Of a stretch of 64,000 bases of DNA, positions 1 through 8,938 are shown piece after piece (the stretch's first letter is position 1; every line of letters begins with the position of its first letter). The DNA comes from Ruegeria lacuscaerulensis (GTDB lineage Bacteria > Pseudomonadota > Alphaproteobacteria > Rhodobacterales > Rhodobacteraceae), in the NCBI RefSeq assembly GCF_013034685.1, contig NZ_WQGO01000001.1, positions 186,001 through 250,000 of the forward strand. Reading direction: 5' to 3'. A model generated the notes under the pieces. It was not told the DNA's origin and ran no database searches. It saw only the letters and a program-made list of their open reading frames with translations. The position numbers and the translations under genes are program-made.

Positions 1-1
1 A

Positions 2-1117
2 GACAAGGTGGCTGATGCGATCAAGGTCAACGGCAATGCCGATCCGGTCCGCAACATCTTTGCCGGTGTGAAGATGACGATGGAGCGTATTCAGGGCGCC
101 TATTCGGTGATCTGTCTGATTGCCGGTGTCGGCATGCTTGCGTTCCGAGACCCGCACGGGATTCGCCCCCTGTCGGTGGCGATCCGCGAGTCGGATGTGA
201 ACGGTGACGATTTTGCCTTTGCGTCCGAGGATGTGGCCTTTGGCATCAACGGTTTTGACAAACTGCGCGACCTGCGCCCCGGCGAGGCAATCCTGATCGA
301 TCTCGACGGCAACAAGCATGAGTTTCAGGCCGTCGAAGGCAAGCTGACGCCTTGTATCTTTGAATATGTCTACCTCGCCCGTCCGGATTCGCTGTTGGAT
401 GGGGTCTCCGTCTACAAAACTCAGATGCGTATGGGGCAGACTCTGGCCAAGCAGATTCAGGACTCGGGGCTTGAAATCGACCGGATTATCCCGGTGCCGG
501 ACAGCGCCCGCCCAGTGGCGCTTGAGGCTGCAAAGATCACCGGTATTCCCTACCGTGAAGGGTTGGTGAAGAACCGATATGTCGGCCGAACCTTCATCAT
601 GCCCGGTCAGGAAGAACGCCAGAAATCGGTGCGCCGCAAGCTGAATGCGGTCCCGTTGGAGTTCAAAGGTCACAACGTGCTACTGATCGACGATTCCATT
701 GTTCGCGGCAACACGATCAAGAAGATCGTGCAAATGTGCCGCGAGGCTGGCGCGAAAAAAGTCTATATCGCCAGCGCCTCGCCGCCTGTGAAATATCCCA
801 ATGTCTATGGCATCGACATGCCCACCAAGCATGAACTGGTCGCCAACGGCAAAGAGATCGAAGAGATCCGGCAGGAACTGGGCGCAGATGCGCTGTTCTA
901 TCAGAAACTGGACGACCTGATCTGGGCCGCCAAGGAAGGCAACCCCGAGATCGAGGCGTTTGATTGCTCCTGCTTTGACGGTAATTACATCACCGGCAGC
1001 GTCAGCGACGATTATCTGGACAGCCTGGAAAACAGCACCCGCGTCAGCAAAAAGCGCGAGGACATGCAGGTGCCGGGCGGGTCTTGGAACGCCACGAAAT
1101 TGGCGTCGGGTTCATAA
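2..1117 (+). CDS. purF: Amidophosphoribosyltransferase (PurF), 3' part; begins before the window
   Basis: First step of purine synthesis: PRPP plus glutamine gives 5-phosphoribosylamine. The frame is open from base 2, so the N-terminal catalytic Cys and part of the glutaminase domain lie outside the window. The visible part holds the rest of the glutaminase domain (AFRDPHGIRPL) and the PRTase domain with PRPP loop LLIDDSIVRGNT. Near the C-terminus is FDCSCFDGNYITG, and TPCIFEYVYLARPDS is present, but the position that carries a third iron-sulfur cysteine in Bacillus-type enzymes is Asn here (KYPNVYGID), so a complete 4Fe-4S cluster is doubtful. A terminator follows. Confidence 0.96.
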   Translation, partial: DKVADAIKVNGNADPVRNIFAGVKMTMERIQGAYSVICLIAGVGMLAFRDPHGIRPLSVAIRESDVNGDDFAFASEDVAFGINGFDKLRDLRPGEAILIDLDGNKHEFQAVEGKLTPCIFEYVYLARPDSLLDGVSVYKTQMRMGQTLAKQIQDSGLEIDRIIPVPDSARPVALEAAKITGIPYREGLVKNRYVGRTFIMPGQEERQKSVRRKLNAVPLEFKGHNVLLIDDSIVRGNTIKKIVQMCREAGAKKVYIASASPPVKYPNVYGIDMPTKHELVANGKEIEEIRQELGADALFYQKLDDLIWAAKEGNPEIEAFDCSCFDGNYITGSVSDDYLDSLENSTRVSKKREDMQVPGGSWNATKLASGS

Positions 1118-1142
1118 ATCCAGCGAATCAGAAGCGCGGAAA

Positions 1143-1175
1143 AGCTCGGATCTTAGTGTCGGTCCGGGCTTTTTT
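1143..1175 (+). terminator. Rho-independent terminator after purF
   Basis: AGCTCGGA (1143-1150) pairs with TCCGGGCT (1163-1170) with one G-U pair and a 12-base loop, followed by a run of T. It lies 26 bases after the purF stop. The rest of 1176-1381 shows no gene or RNA I can support. Confidence 0.85.
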
Positions 1176-1381
1176 GTCAGATGCAGCGCCGGGGGCAAAA
1201 TTTTCTGACACACAACTCTCTGGCGAAGGAAACGCAATCGCAATGGGTTCGCAGACCCACGCGAAATTGTGAGAAAACCAGCGAGCACCGCCGCCTTTCG
1301 TTTCACCTGCTCATTTGCTAGGCCGCTGCCACCACTCACTCAGACATAAGGGGTTGGGGCCCTTCGCCCCTGCCGCAAACC

Positions 1382-1630
1382 ATGCCAAATTCCACCGTCG
1401 AAAGCGCGGCTACGCAGAAGGACGCGCTAAAGAAAAGTTCGGTCGCCCTGTTGGGCGTGTTCGGGCCCAAAACCGAGCTACGAGCGCTGATGCGCCTGTC
1501 CTCGGGTCGGGTCAAAGAGGTTAAACCGGGCAGCCGCGTTGCCTCGGGCACCGTCGTAGCCATTGATGCCGAAGGGATCATGCTGCGACAAAGCGGCCAG
1601 ACCCAGCGGATCGCCATCCCCGGTCGCTAA
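1382..1630 (+). CDS. Small conserved-looking protein, PilP/GspC-like fold possible
   Basis: 82 residues, not recognised as a named family. A Ser/Lys-rich start is followed by LRLSSGRVKEVKPGSR and VVAIDAEGIMLRQSGQ, an alternation of short beta strands and turns (feature of X, G-V, I-x-x-x-G-V, L) that resembles the small beta domain of PilP and GspC pilus or secretion proteins. That likeness is pattern-based only. There is no signal peptide or membrane segment. It sits between purF and an SDR gene on the same strand, 42 bases before the SDR start. No strong ribosome binding site precedes the ATG, so the start is uncertain. Confidence 0.6.
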   Translation: MPNSTVESAATQKDALKKSSVALLGVFGPKTELRALMRLSSGRVKEVKPGSRVASGTVVAIDAEGIMLRQSGQTQRIAIPGR

Positions 1631-1672
1631 TCCTGTCTTGACGGCTTGCGCGCAGGGGTTCAAACCCCACCC

Positions 1673-2317
1673 ATGACCGATCAGACTAAAATTGCCCTCA
1701 TCACCGGGGCGTCTCGGGGCCTGGGTGCTGCCCTGGCCGAGGCGCTGGCCCCCGAATACCACATCGTTGCTGTTGCCCGCACCACCGGTGGGCTGGAAGA
1801 GTTGGACGACCGCATTCAGGCCAAGGGCGGCGCGGCCACGCTGGCGCCAATGGACATCGCCGACCCGAACGCCATGGCAACCCTGTGCCGGGGCATTCAC
1901 GATCGCTGGGGCAAGGTGGACCTATGGCTGCATACCGCCATCCACACCTCGGCCCTGACGCCTACGCACTTCATTGATCCCAAGGAATGGGCGAAGGCTT
2001 TGAACACCAACGCGACGGCGACTTCAGTTCTGATCCCATATGTCGCGCCTTTGTTGGGCGAGAGCGGTCACGCTGTGTTTTTCGACGACCCCAAGGCGGG
2101 TGAGAAATTCTATGGCATCTACGGCGCGACCAAAGGCGCACAGATGGCGTTGGCGCGGAGTTGGCAGCTTGAGACCGAGCGTACTGGCCCGCGCGTGTCT
2201 ATTGTCGAGCCCGCCCCCATGCCCACAGCCGTACGCGCCCGATTCCATCCCGGCGAGGACCGTGGTGCTTTGACGAGCCCTACGGATGAGGCGGCCCGGA
2301 TTTTGGCGTCGCTATAG
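1673..2317 (+). CDS. SDR-family oxidoreductase
   Basis: Short-chain dehydrogenase of 214 residues. The NAD(P)-binding motif TGASRGLG is at about residues 11-18, and the active-site YGATKGA (Tyr-x-x-x-Lys) is near residue 155. I start it at MTDQTKIALITG because the upstream extension adds nine residues with no family counterpart. The substrate cannot be inferred. It faces the DUF815 ATPase gene, with a dispersed repeat between them. Confidence 0.85.
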   Translation: MTDQTKIALITGASRGLGAALAEALAPEYHIVAVARTTGGLEELDDRIQAKGGAATLAPMDIADPNAMATLCRGIHDRWGKVDLWLHTAIHTSALTPTHFIDPKEWAKALNTNATATSVLIPYVAPLLGESGHAVFFDDPKAGEKFYGIYGATKGAQMALARSWQLETERTGPRVSIVEPAPMPTAVRARFHPGEDRGALTSPTDEAARILASL

Positions 2318-2321
2318 GGGA

Positions 2322-2372
2322 ATGGCCCTTGCGGGCCATGCCTCTGGCAGGGATATTTTTAGCCAGATGAAG
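2322..2372. repeat. Dispersed intergenic element, copy 1
   Basis: Hairpin ATGGCCC-ttgc-GGGCCAT (2322-2339), a short GC-rich linker, then GGATATTTTTAGCCAGATG plus AAG (2351-2372). The same parts in the same order occur inverted at 6109-6160. It fills the gap between two convergent genes, where a bidirectional terminator would be useful. Confidence 0.75.
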
Positions 2373-2380
2373 CGGGCGGA

Positions 2381-3223
2381 TCAGCCGATATGGGTACCGG
2401 TGCGCCCGGCCAGATCGACGAAGAATTGCCACGCTACGCGGCCAGAACGTGCGCCGCGTGTGGCCTGCCATTCGATGGCTTCGGCGCGCAGGGTGTCGGG
2501 GGCGACGTTGACGCCATAGGCGGCGCAGTAGCGGTTAATCATTGCGAGGTATTCGTCCTGATCGCAGGGGTGGAAACCCAGCCACAAGCCGAAGCGGTCG
2601 GAGAGTGAGACTTTTTCCTCGACCGCTTCAGACGGGTTGATGGCGCTGGAGCGTTCGTTTTCAATCATGTCGCGCGGCATCAGGTGGCGGCGGTTCGAGG
2701 TGGCGTAGAAGACAACATTTTCCGGGCGGCCTTCGATACCACCATCCAGCACCGCCTTGAGCGATTTGTAGTGTTGGTCATCATGGCTGAACGAAAGATC
2801 ATCGCAGAACAGGATGAACCGATGCGGCGCGGCCCGCAGATGGTTTAGCAGACGCGCGACCGAGCCCATGTCCTCGCGCTGAAGTTCGACCAGTTTCAGA
2901 TCGGGGTATTCATCTTGCAGGCTCCCGTGGACCGCTTTGACAAGGCTGGACTTGCCCATACCCCGCGCACCCCAGAGCAACGCATTGTTTGCCTTATACC
3001 CAGCCGCAAAGCGCCGCGTGTTGTCCAACAGTGTATCGCGCGAGCGGTTAATGCCTACCAGCAGGTCCAGATCGACCCGGTTGACCTTTGTCACCGGTTC
3101 CAGCCGGTCCGGGTCCACATGCCAGACGAAAGCCGGTGCCGCGCCGAAATCCGGGGCTGCCAAGGGGGCTGGAGCCATGCGCTCCAAGGCATCAGCAATG
3201 CGGTTCAGGGCTTGGTCATCCAT
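2381..3223 (-). CDS. DUF815-family AAA-type ATP-binding protein
   Basis: 280 residues. P-loop GARGMGKSSLV is near residue 85 and the Walker B-like FILFCDDLSF near residue 135. NVVFYATSNRRHL matches the sensor-1 region and MIENERSSAINPSEA the conserved stretch of the DUF815 family. Members are AAA-like proteins of unknown task. The N-terminal 60 residues hold a short helical start (MDDQALNRIADALERM). It lies downstream of tatABC on the same strand, but a strong terminator separates them, so it probably has its own promoter. Confidence 0.88.
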   Translation of the reverse strand: MDDQALNRIADALERMAPAPLAAPDFGAAPAFVWHVDPDRLEPVTKVNRVDLDLLVGINRSRDTLLDNTRRFAAGYKANNALLWGARGMGKSSLVKAVHGSLQDEYPDLKLVELQREDMGSVARLLNHLRAAPHRFILFCDDLSFSHDDQHYKSLKAVLDGGIEGRPENVVFYATSNRRHLMPRDMIENERSSAINPSEAVEEKVSLSDRFGLWLGFHPCDQDEYLAMINRYCAAYGVNVAPDTLRAEAIEWQATRGARSGRVAWQFFVDLAGRTGTHIG

Positions 3224-3287
3224 CAGGGCCTCCGACTGTTTTGGGGTTCAAACCATGATCAGATGCAAGCGGCAAGGCCCATGCATG

Positions 3288-3316
3288 AAAAAGGCGCGCC
3301 ACCGGTGAGCGCGCCT
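3288..3316 (-). terminator. Terminator of the tat operon
   Basis: On the minus strand, AGGCGCGC (3316-3309) pairs perfectly with GCGCGCCT (3299-3292) around a 9-base loop, and the T run (read as A on the plus strand, 3288-3292) follows. It lies just after the tatC stop. Confidence 0.9.
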
Positions 3317-3334
3317 GATCAGGATTAAGCCGGT

Positions 3335-4207
3335 TTACTTGCTTTCTTCGTCGACGATATCGGCGTCGGCTTCTTCTTCGTCGTCATAGTAGCCGTCAGC
3401 GCGCAGCTGTTCTTCGCGCTTTTTCTCGACACGGGCCACGAGGAAGATCGAGATTTCGTACAGTCCGTAAACCACCACGAACAGGATCACCTGAGTAATC
3501 ACATCGGGCGGTGTTACCAGCGCGGCAAGCACCAGAATGGCGACCACGGCGTATTTGCGGACTGAACCCAGACCTTCGGCCGTTACCAGCCCCGCCTTGC
3601 CCATCAGCGTCAGCAGAACCGGTAGCTGGAAGCACAGACCAAACGCTACGATGAACTTGATCGTCAGGTTCAGATATTCCTGCGCCGAGCCCTGAAAGAC
3701 CACGCTCAGCGGTGCGGCGGTTACGCCATCCGTCACGGCCTCCCCTTCAGCGCCGAATTGTTGGAAGCCAAGGAAGAAGTCATAGGCCAGCGGAGTGACC
3801 ACGTAAAAGGCAAAGCTGGCCCCCAACAGGAACATGAAGGGCGAGGCCAGCATGAACGGCAGGAACGCGTTCTTTTCAGACTTATACAATCCCGGAGCCA
3901 CGAACCGCCACATCTGCATCCCGATATAGGGAAAGGCCAGAATGAACCCACCCAGCAGTGAGACCTTGATGGCGACAAAGAACCCTTCCTGCGGCGAGAT
4001 GAAGATCAGCCCACAATCCTGCCCGCGCTCGGCCAGAACGTCACACAACGGTTGCGTCAGAAAGTTGAACAGCGGGGTGGCCACTGTAAAGCAGATGATC
4101 ATCCCGATCAGAAACGCCACGACGCAGTGGATAAGCCGCGTACGCAGTTCTGCCAGATGCTCGATCAATGGGGCCGAGCTGTCCTCGATCTCGTCGGTCT
4201 TGGTCAT
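3335..4207 (-). CDS. tatC: Sec-independent translocase subunit TatC
   Basis: Core membrane component of the twin-arginine translocase, which moves folded proteins across the inner membrane and binds the RR signal peptide. 290 residues with six predicted membrane helices. The N-terminal [14 protein letters not shown] is the TatC signature and includes the conserved Glu that contacts the signal peptide. An acidic, charged tail ([16 protein letters not shown]) follows the last helix. The start overlaps the tatB stop by 4 bases, so the two are translationally coupled. Confidence 0.97.
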   Translation of the reverse strand: MTKTDEIEDSSAPLIEHLAELRTRLIHCVVAFLIGMIICFTVATPLFNFLTQPLCDVLAERGQDCGLIFISPQEGFFVAIKVSLLGGFILAFPYIGMQMWRFVAPGLYKSEKNAFLPFMLASPFMFLLGASFAFYVVTPLAYDFFLGFQQFGAEGEAVTDGVTAAPLSVVFQGSAQEYLNLTIKFIVAFGLCFQLPVLLTLMGKAGLVTAEGLGSVRKYAVVAILVLAALVTPPDVITQVILFVVVYGLYEISIFLVARVEKKREEQLRADGYYDDEEEADADIVDEESK

Positions 4208-4662
4208 GTCTTGCTTTCGGATTTCAGCGCGGCCTCGGCCTCTTCGGCCTTGGCCAGAGCGTCAGCCGCCTCTTTCGCCTTGCGCTCGGCGGCGGCGCGC
4301 GCAGTCGAGGCCTGGATCTTCTTGGCTTGCTCTGCCCGTTCGGCCGCCAGCTTGCCGGTCTCGCTTTCGGGGTCGAACTTGGTCGGGTCGATGCTCTTGG
4401 CCAGATCCTGCGCGGCCTCTTTCACGCCATCCATGGCGCTGCCCACAGGGTTGGTGGCCGCGTTCAGACCCTTCTTGATCTCATTGACACCCGCCTGGTC
4501 AGCGGCTTCGTTCATGGCGCTGGAAAACTCGCGCGCCATGCCGCGGGCCTTGCCGACAAACCGCCCCACATTGCGGAACAGCACCGGCAGGTCCTTTGGC
4601 CCTACAACGATCAGGGCAACAACGCCGATGACCAGAAGCTCGGTCCAGCCCAGATCAAACAT
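4204..4662 (-). CDS. tatB: Sec-independent translocase subunit TatB
   Basis: 152 residues. One N-terminal membrane helix ([20 protein letters not shown]) with the TatB-type Glu, then [20 protein letters not shown], an amphipathic helix, and a long Ala/Lys/Glu-rich, probably helical C-terminus (about residues 60-152). It pairs with TatC in the substrate-receptor complex. It lies between tatA (6 bases upstream) and tatC (4-base overlap). Confidence 0.95.
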   Translation of the reverse strand: MFDLGWTELLVIGVVALIVVGPKDLPVLFRNVGRFVGKARGMAREFSSAMNEAADQAGVNEIKKGLNAATNPVGSAMDGVKEAAQDLAKSIDPTKFDPESETGKLAAERAEQAKKIQASTARAAAERKAKEAADALAKAEEAEAALKSESKT

Positions 4663-4668
4663 CTGCGC

Positions 4669-4884
4669 TTAGGCCTTGTCTTTGTCGGTCTCGGGGGTGA
4701 CGTCCTTGGCCATCTCGGAGGCGTCCTGTTCCAGCTCATCCGCGCCTTCTTTGACGCCCTTCTTGAACGAGGTGATGCCTTTGCCCACTTCGCCCATCAG
4801 CGAGCTGATTTTGCCGCGGCCAAACAGAACCAGAACCACAACGGCGATCAGCAGCAGACCGGGAAGGCCGATATTGTTAAGCAT
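4669..4884 (-). CDS. tatA: Sec-independent translocase subunit TatA
   Basis: Pore-forming Tat subunit, 71 residues: a hydrophobic helix ([20 protein letters not shown]), the FGRGKI hinge, an amphipathic helix ([18 protein letters not shown]) and an acidic tail. I use the ATG at 4884, preceded by AGGAGA, rather than the longer reading that adds 41 Arg-rich residues with no TatA counterpart. It is the first gene of tatABC. Confidence 0.95.
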   Translation of the reverse strand: MLNNIGLPGLLLIAVVVLVLFGRGKISSLMGEVGKGITSFKKGVKEGADELEQDASEMAKDVTPETDKDKA

Positions 4885-5033
4885 GTCTTGTCTCCTTCTA
4901 CATCGACGCCGAGCGCCGGGAATGTTGTTTGGCCATGTGTCTACGCCTGACGAGCCGCGGACAACAGTGCGCCAGATCAAATCCGCGTTCGAATTCGCCC
5001 CGTTCACGCGTTTTTTGGGCGCTGGATTTTCTC

Positions 5034-5057
5034 AACTGACAGGTTTATGTCAGTTGT
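5034..5057. promoter_or_regulatory. Perfect palindrome, probable operator of the ABM-like/WYL pair
   Basis: CAACTGACA (5034-5042), 6-base spacer, TGTCAGTTG (5049-5057): nine-base arms that match without error. It ends 46 bases before the start of the ABM-like gene, which is followed by a WYL/YafY regulator. A site this regular, at this place, suggests autoregulation by that regulator. That is inference. Confidence 0.65.
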
Positions 5058-5103
5058 ACGTGACTAGGAAGAGATCATCGAAACCAGGTCAACGGAGATT
5101 GAA

Positions 5104-5409
5104 ATGACCCATGTTGCCGAAATCGTCACCTTTTCCCTCGCTGACAGCACCACACCCGAGGCGTTCGTGAAGCTAAGCCAAACCACCGAAGCCTTCGTAC
5201 GCGCGGCCCCCGGCTTTGCGCATCGACAGCTGAGCCAAGGCGAGGATGGCCGCTGGACCGACTACGTTGTCTGGACCGATATGAAAGCCGCACAGGACGC
5301 CGCCGCGCAGTTCCCGCAACAAGACTTCGCTGCCGCCTTGATGACGGCAATCAAGCCCGACAGCATCCAGATGCGTCACGAGAAAGTGCTATGGAACATG
5401 ACCGCTTAA
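5104..5409 (+). CDS. Small ABM-like (dimeric alpha/beta barrel) protein
   Basis: 101 residues, a fold guess only. The start (VAEIVTFSLADSTTPEAFVKL), the middle PGFAHRQLSQGEDGRWTDYV and the VWTDMKAAQDAA stretch follow the pattern of small ABM-like ferredoxin-fold proteins: first strand, helix, then a strand with a hydrophobic W-T-D. The function is unknown. A Shine-Dalgarno GGAG lies about 8 bases before the ATG. It is 21 bases from the WYL regulator gene and almost certainly shares its transcript. A perfect palindrome lies upstream. Confidence 0.75.
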   Translation: MTHVAEIVTFSLADSTTPEAFVKLSQTTEAFVRAAPGFAHRQLSQGEDGRWTDYVVWTDMKAAQDAAAQFPQQDFAAALMTAIKPDSIQMRHEKVLWNMTA

Positions 5410-5430
5410 ACGCGGTTCGGACGGCGTGAC

Positions 5431-6102
5431 ATGCGCCGCTCGGATCGTCTGTTCGATATCATCCAAATCCTGCGCGACGGAAAACTGCACCGCGCGCAGG
5501 ACATCGCGGACCGGCTCGAGGTGTCGGTCCGCACGATCTATCGCGACATGGATACGCTAGTCGCGTCAGGCGTCCCGGTCGAGGGTGAGCGCGGCGTGGG
5601 CTATATGGTGCGCGAACAGATCACCCTGCCGCCGCTGAACCTGACCCCGGCCGAGCTTGAGGCGCTGAACCTTGGCATGGCCATCGTGGCCCAAGCCGCC
5701 GACCCCGATCTGAAAACCGCAGCCGAGACGCTCGCCGACAAGATCGACGCGGTACTACCCACACAAGTCATCGCCGAGGCCGACGCCTGGAAATTCGCTG
5801 TCTACCCCTTTGCCGATGCCGCGCGTGGACTGGCCCATATGGCCCCGATCCGCGCCGCCATAAAATCGCGCCAGAAACTGCACCTCAGCTACCGCCGGAT
5901 CGACGGCGCACTGACCGACCGCACAATCCGCCCGCTTCATATGGAATACTGGGGCCGCGTCTGGACACTCACCGCATGGTGTGAGCTACGAGACAGCTTC
6001 CGCGTCTTCCGCATTGACCTGATCGAAGCCATCCGCCCCCTGCCCGAACTGTTCACAGATGAGCCCGGCAAACGCCTCAGCGACTTCGATCCGCAAACCT
6101 GA
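5431..6102 (+). CDS. YafY/DeoR-type HTH regulator with WYL domain
   Basis: 223 residues. N-terminal winged HTH (about 1-60; LHRAQDIADRLEVSVRTIYR is the recognition region) and a WYL domain (about 140-205; LSYRRIDGALTDRTIRPLHM, then WTLTAWCELRDSFRVFRI). WYL domains sense small ligands or nucleic-acid fragments. The protein probably controls its own operon through the palindrome at 5034-5057. The partner gene encodes an ABM-like protein, so the effector may be a small organic compound, but nothing here identifies it. Confidence 0.9.
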   Translation: MRRSDRLFDIIQILRDGKLHRAQDIADRLEVSVRTIYRDMDTLVASGVPVEGERGVGYMVREQITLPPLNLTPAELEALNLGMAIVAQAADPDLKTAAETLADKIDAVLPTQVIAEADAWKFAVYPFADAARGLAHMAPIRAAIKSRQKLHLSYRRIDGALTDRTIRPLHMEYWGRVWTLTAWCELRDSFRVFRIDLIEAIRPLPELFTDEPGKRLSDFDPQT

Positions 6103-6108
6103 TCCGTC

Positions 6109-6160
6109 CTTCATCTGGCCAAAAATATCCCCGCCGGAGGCATGGCCCGGACCGGGCCAT
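6109..6160. repeat. Dispersed intergenic element, copy 2
   Basis: Inverse orientation to copy 1: CTTCATCTGGCCAAAAATAT and CC (6109-6130), GC-rich linker, then hairpin ATGGCCC-ggacc-GGGCCAT (6142-6160). It fills the gap between the convergent WYL regulator and nlpD genes. Confidence 0.78.
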
Positions 6161-6163
6161 TTC

Positions 6164-7324
6164 CTAGTTCAGAAACGGTTCGGGGTCGACAGCCTCAAAC
6201 CCTTTACGAACTTCGAAATGGACATAAGCATTGTCCCCGTCCCGCAGGGCGGCAATCTTCTCACCACGACGCACCCGATCACCCTTTTTCACGGTGATAC
6301 CGTCCACATTGGCATAAACAGTCAGCAGATCATTGTTGTGCTTGATCACAATGATCGGAACCTGATCTGCATCCGCAGTGATCGCCGCGACAGTGCCGCT
6401 ATCGGCCGCTTTTACCGCGGTGCCCGGAGCTGCCGCAATGTCGATCCCCTCGTTCTTGCCTTTTTCATAGGTCCGAATGATCGAACCCGTCACCGGCAAA
6501 CCCAGCGCCGAGTTGCTCTGAGACGTCGGCGCTTCCGCCGTCACATCCGGCGCAGGCGGCGCTGCTACGACCTCTTCGTCAGGCAAAGGCTGGGTGGCAC
6601 TTGGAGGCGTCGGCGTGGGTGAGCCTTCACCCGGCTGAGTCACATTTGTCGACGGTTCCTCTGTCTGGCGTGGCGGCGTCTGTGTTTTTACCGGGATCAG
6701 CAAATACTGGCCTTCGCGCACGGTGAAATCGGAATCCAATCCGTTCCAATCCGCCAGTGCATCCACCGGCACGTCATAAAGGCGCGAAATCGTAAACGCG
6801 GTTTCCCCCCGCTTGACCTGATGCCGGATGGGCTCCGGCCCCGAGGCCACTGGTGCAGGCGCTGCCAGCGGCTGCGCAGGCGCAAGTGTCGAGGTACGCA
6901 CAGACCCATCAGTTGGCGCCTCATCAATTGCAGTCCCGGCAATCGTGGCAATATCGACATTGCCCGACGACGCACTGACCGCACGCGGCAACGCGATCAC
7001 CTCGCCATCCCGCAACGTATCGGTCGGCTTCAAACCGTTGAATACGGCCAGTTCCCCTTCGGGCAATCCGACCCGCGCCGCCACGTCGCTGACCTTGTCG
7101 CCGCGCCGAGCGATGGCGACTTGGTAGGTGGGATAAGTAATGACCCCGCGTGCATCGGGCGCAGGGCGCCTTGTGGTGGCCGATTGCGCCGCGTCAGCGG
7201 TCGAAAACCCGCCTACCTGACCGCGCAGATCATAGTCCAGCGGGCCTTCACACCCGGCCAGAACCACCATTGCCACCATGCCGCTTGCGCAGCGGAGCGT
7301 CGCTGATTTGGAAACTGCTCTCAT
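6164..7324 (-). CDS. nlpD: NlpD-like lipoprotein with LysM repeats and degenerate LytM domain
   Basis: 386 residues. A lipoprotein signal ends at VVLAGC (Cys25). Two LysM peptidoglycan-binding repeats lie at about 65-113 and 165-212, then a Pro/Thr-rich linker, then an M23/LytM domain from about 275. The zinc ligands are lost: NEGIDIAA replaces H-x-x-x-D and AYVHFEVR replaces H-x-H, as in Escherichia coli NlpD. It is therefore expected to activate a cell-wall amidase during division, not to cut itself. It follows pcm by 63 bases, matching the surE-pcm-nlpD order of gammaproteobacteria. Confidence 0.88.
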   Translation of the reverse strand: MRAVSKSATLRCASGMVAMVVLAGCEGPLDYDLRGQVGGFSTADAAQSATTRRPAPDARGVITYPTYQVAIARRGDKVSDVAARVGLPEGELAVFNGLKPTDTLRDGEVIALPRAVSASSGNVDIATIAGTAIDEAPTDGSVRTSTLAPAQPLAAPAPVASGPEPIRHQVKRGETAFTISRLYDVPVDALADWNGLDSDFTVREGQYLLIPVKTQTPPRQTEEPSTNVTQPGEGSPTPTPPSATQPLPDEEVVAAPPAPDVTAEAPTSQSNSALGLPVTGSIIRTYEKGKNEGIDIAAAPGTAVKAADSGTVAAITADADQVPIIVIKHNNDLLTVYANVDGITVKKGDRVRRGEKIAALRDGDNAYVHFEVRKGFEAVDPEPFLN

Positions 7325-7387
7325 TTTACCGTCCTCATCACCTGCCCCTGTTGACCGGGGTTCGGGTGGGTTCCTCAGAATAAACTT

Positions 7388-8038
7388 CTACGCCTCGTCT
7401 TTTCCCAGCCCTTCCAGCAAGGGCACGAAACGAACAGGCAACAATTCGTCATAGTCCAGGCCGGTTTCGGTCCGTCGCACACGGATCAGAGTTTGAACCG
7501 CATCCGACTGCCCCACCGGCAATACCATGATACCGCCGATTTTGAGCTGCGCCAAGAGCGGGCCCGGAGGGTCCTCAGCCGCCGCGGTCACAATGATACG
7601 ATCAAACGGCGCCTGTTCAGGCAAACCAAATGAGCCGTCCGTCAACATCGCGGTCACATTGGTCAGACCCAGCTCGCGGAACAACGCGCCGGTTTCCCGC
7701 ACCAATCGCTTGTGACGCTCAACTGTGTAGACCCGGCGGGCCAACTTGGACAGGATAGCCGCCTGATAGCCCGACCCGGTCCCTATCTCGAGCACAGTAT
7801 CGCGCGGCCCCACATCCAGCGCCTGCGTCATCAGCCCCACGACCGAAGGTTGGCTGATCGTCTGCCCGCAAGCAATCGGCAACGGCGTGTCCTCATAGGC
7901 GCGCTCGGCAAACAGGCCCCTGACGAACTGGCCCCGGTCGATCTGTTCCATCGCCGCCAACACACGCTTGTCTGTCACGCCACGTGACCGAAGCGCAAAC
8001 AGGAACTGCATCTTGGTTTCTGCACTCAAGCCCGTCAT
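7388..8038 (-). CDS. pcm: Protein-L-isoaspartate O-methyltransferase
   Basis: Repairs isoaspartyl residues in damaged proteins using S-adenosylmethionine. 216 residues. The SAM-binding motif [15 protein letters not shown] is near residue 80, and [20 protein letters not shown], the substrate-side signature of this family, precedes it. The post-I motif ([10 protein letters not shown]) is also present. The start overlaps the surE stop by 4 bases, which implies coupled translation. Confidence 0.95.
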   Translation of the reverse strand: MTGLSAETKMQFLFALRSRGVTDKRVLAAMEQIDRGQFVRGLFAERAYEDTPLPIACGQTISQPSVVGLMTQALDVGPRDTVLEIGTGSGYQAAILSKLARRVYTVERHKRLVRETGALFRELGLTNVTAMLTDGSFGLPEQAPFDRIIVTAAAEDPPGPLLAQLKIGGIMVLPVGQSDAVQTLIRVRRTETGLDYDELLPVRFVPLLEGLGKDEA

Positions 8039-8817
8039 TCGATCGACTTCAAGGTCTCAAGCGTGTCATGCGCTGTCAGGTCCGCACGCATCGGCGTGAC
8101 CGAGATATAGCCCGCCAGATTGACCGCCGCATCCGTCCCGGGCGCGGTCGGATTGTGCTGATAGCCGCCCTTGATCCACAAGAACCGCCGCCCTGAGGGC
8201 GAGCTGTGTGGTTCGACCGAGAAATGCGTGTCACGGCGAAAGCCCTGCGGCGCCACGCGGGTGCCCAGCACCTCATCTGCGGGAACGGGCGGGAAATTCA
8301 CGTTATAAAACAGGCGGTAATCGCCCTGCTCGGCCAGGGTCGCGTCCAAGATCTTGCGCACAAGATCCGCCCCAAACCGGGCGGCGGCCTCGAACGGGTC
8401 GTCCAGCCCCAGATTGCGCGGGCCAAAGTATTGCGACAAGGCTATCGCTGGGACACCCTGCAAAGCGGCTTCCATCGCGCCACCGATCGTTCCGGAATAG
8501 AGCGTATTTTCGGCCGAGTTATTGCCCCGGTTCACCCCGGACAACACCAGATCAGGCAGTGCATCCTTCATCACATCATGCAGACCGGCCAGCACGCAAT
8601 CGGCGGGCGAGCCCTCGGCGGCATAGCGACGTTCACCCAGCTTGGCGACCATCATCGGATGGGTATAGCTGATGCAATGGCCCACGCCGGATTGCTCGAA
8701 TGCTGGCGCAACGACCCAGACTTCTCCGTCGGGCCCGGCAAGCTGGGCGGCGATTGCCTCAAGCGTGATCAGGCCCGGTGCATTGATGCCATCATCATTG
8801 GTCAGAAGAATACGCAT
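8035..8817 (-). CDS. surE: 5'/3'-nucleotidase SurE
   Basis: Metal-dependent phosphatase acting on nucleoside monophosphates. 260 residues. The start [15 protein letters not shown] carries the paired Asp metal ligands (8-9), SGVNRGNN the conserved Asn ligand region and [11 protein letters not shown] the nucleotide pocket. I start at the ATG at 8817. The longer reading adds 28 basic residues without family support. It is the first gene of surE-pcm-nlpD. Confidence 0.95.
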   Translation of the reverse strand: MRILLTNDDGINAPGLITLEAIAAQLAGPDGEVWVVAPAFEQSGVGHCISYTHPMMVAKLGERRYAAEGSPADCVLAGLHDVMKDALPDLVLSGVNRGNNSAENTLYSGTIGGAMEAALQGVPAIALSQYFGPRNLGLDDPFEAAARFGADLVRKILDATLAEQGDYRLFYNVNFPPVPADEVLGTRVAPQGFRRDTHFSVEPHSSPSGRRFLWIKGGYQHNPTAPGTDAAVNLAGYISVTPMRADLTAHDTLETLKSIE

Positions 8818-8938
8818 ATGCCCCATCCATCCCTGCGTTTCCCCCTTGATAGACCCGGCCCCGCGCCTCGGCAAGCGACGCGCACGCGCAATCTGCGGCA
8901 TTCGCGCACCAGTTGGGTCTAAAATGCCACGTCAGGTA

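Noticed and set aside
4988..5006. Two GTTC words near the tat/ABM gap as a second LexA box
   Set aside because: They are separated by 11 bases, not 7, so they do not fit the alphaproteobacterial LexA site.
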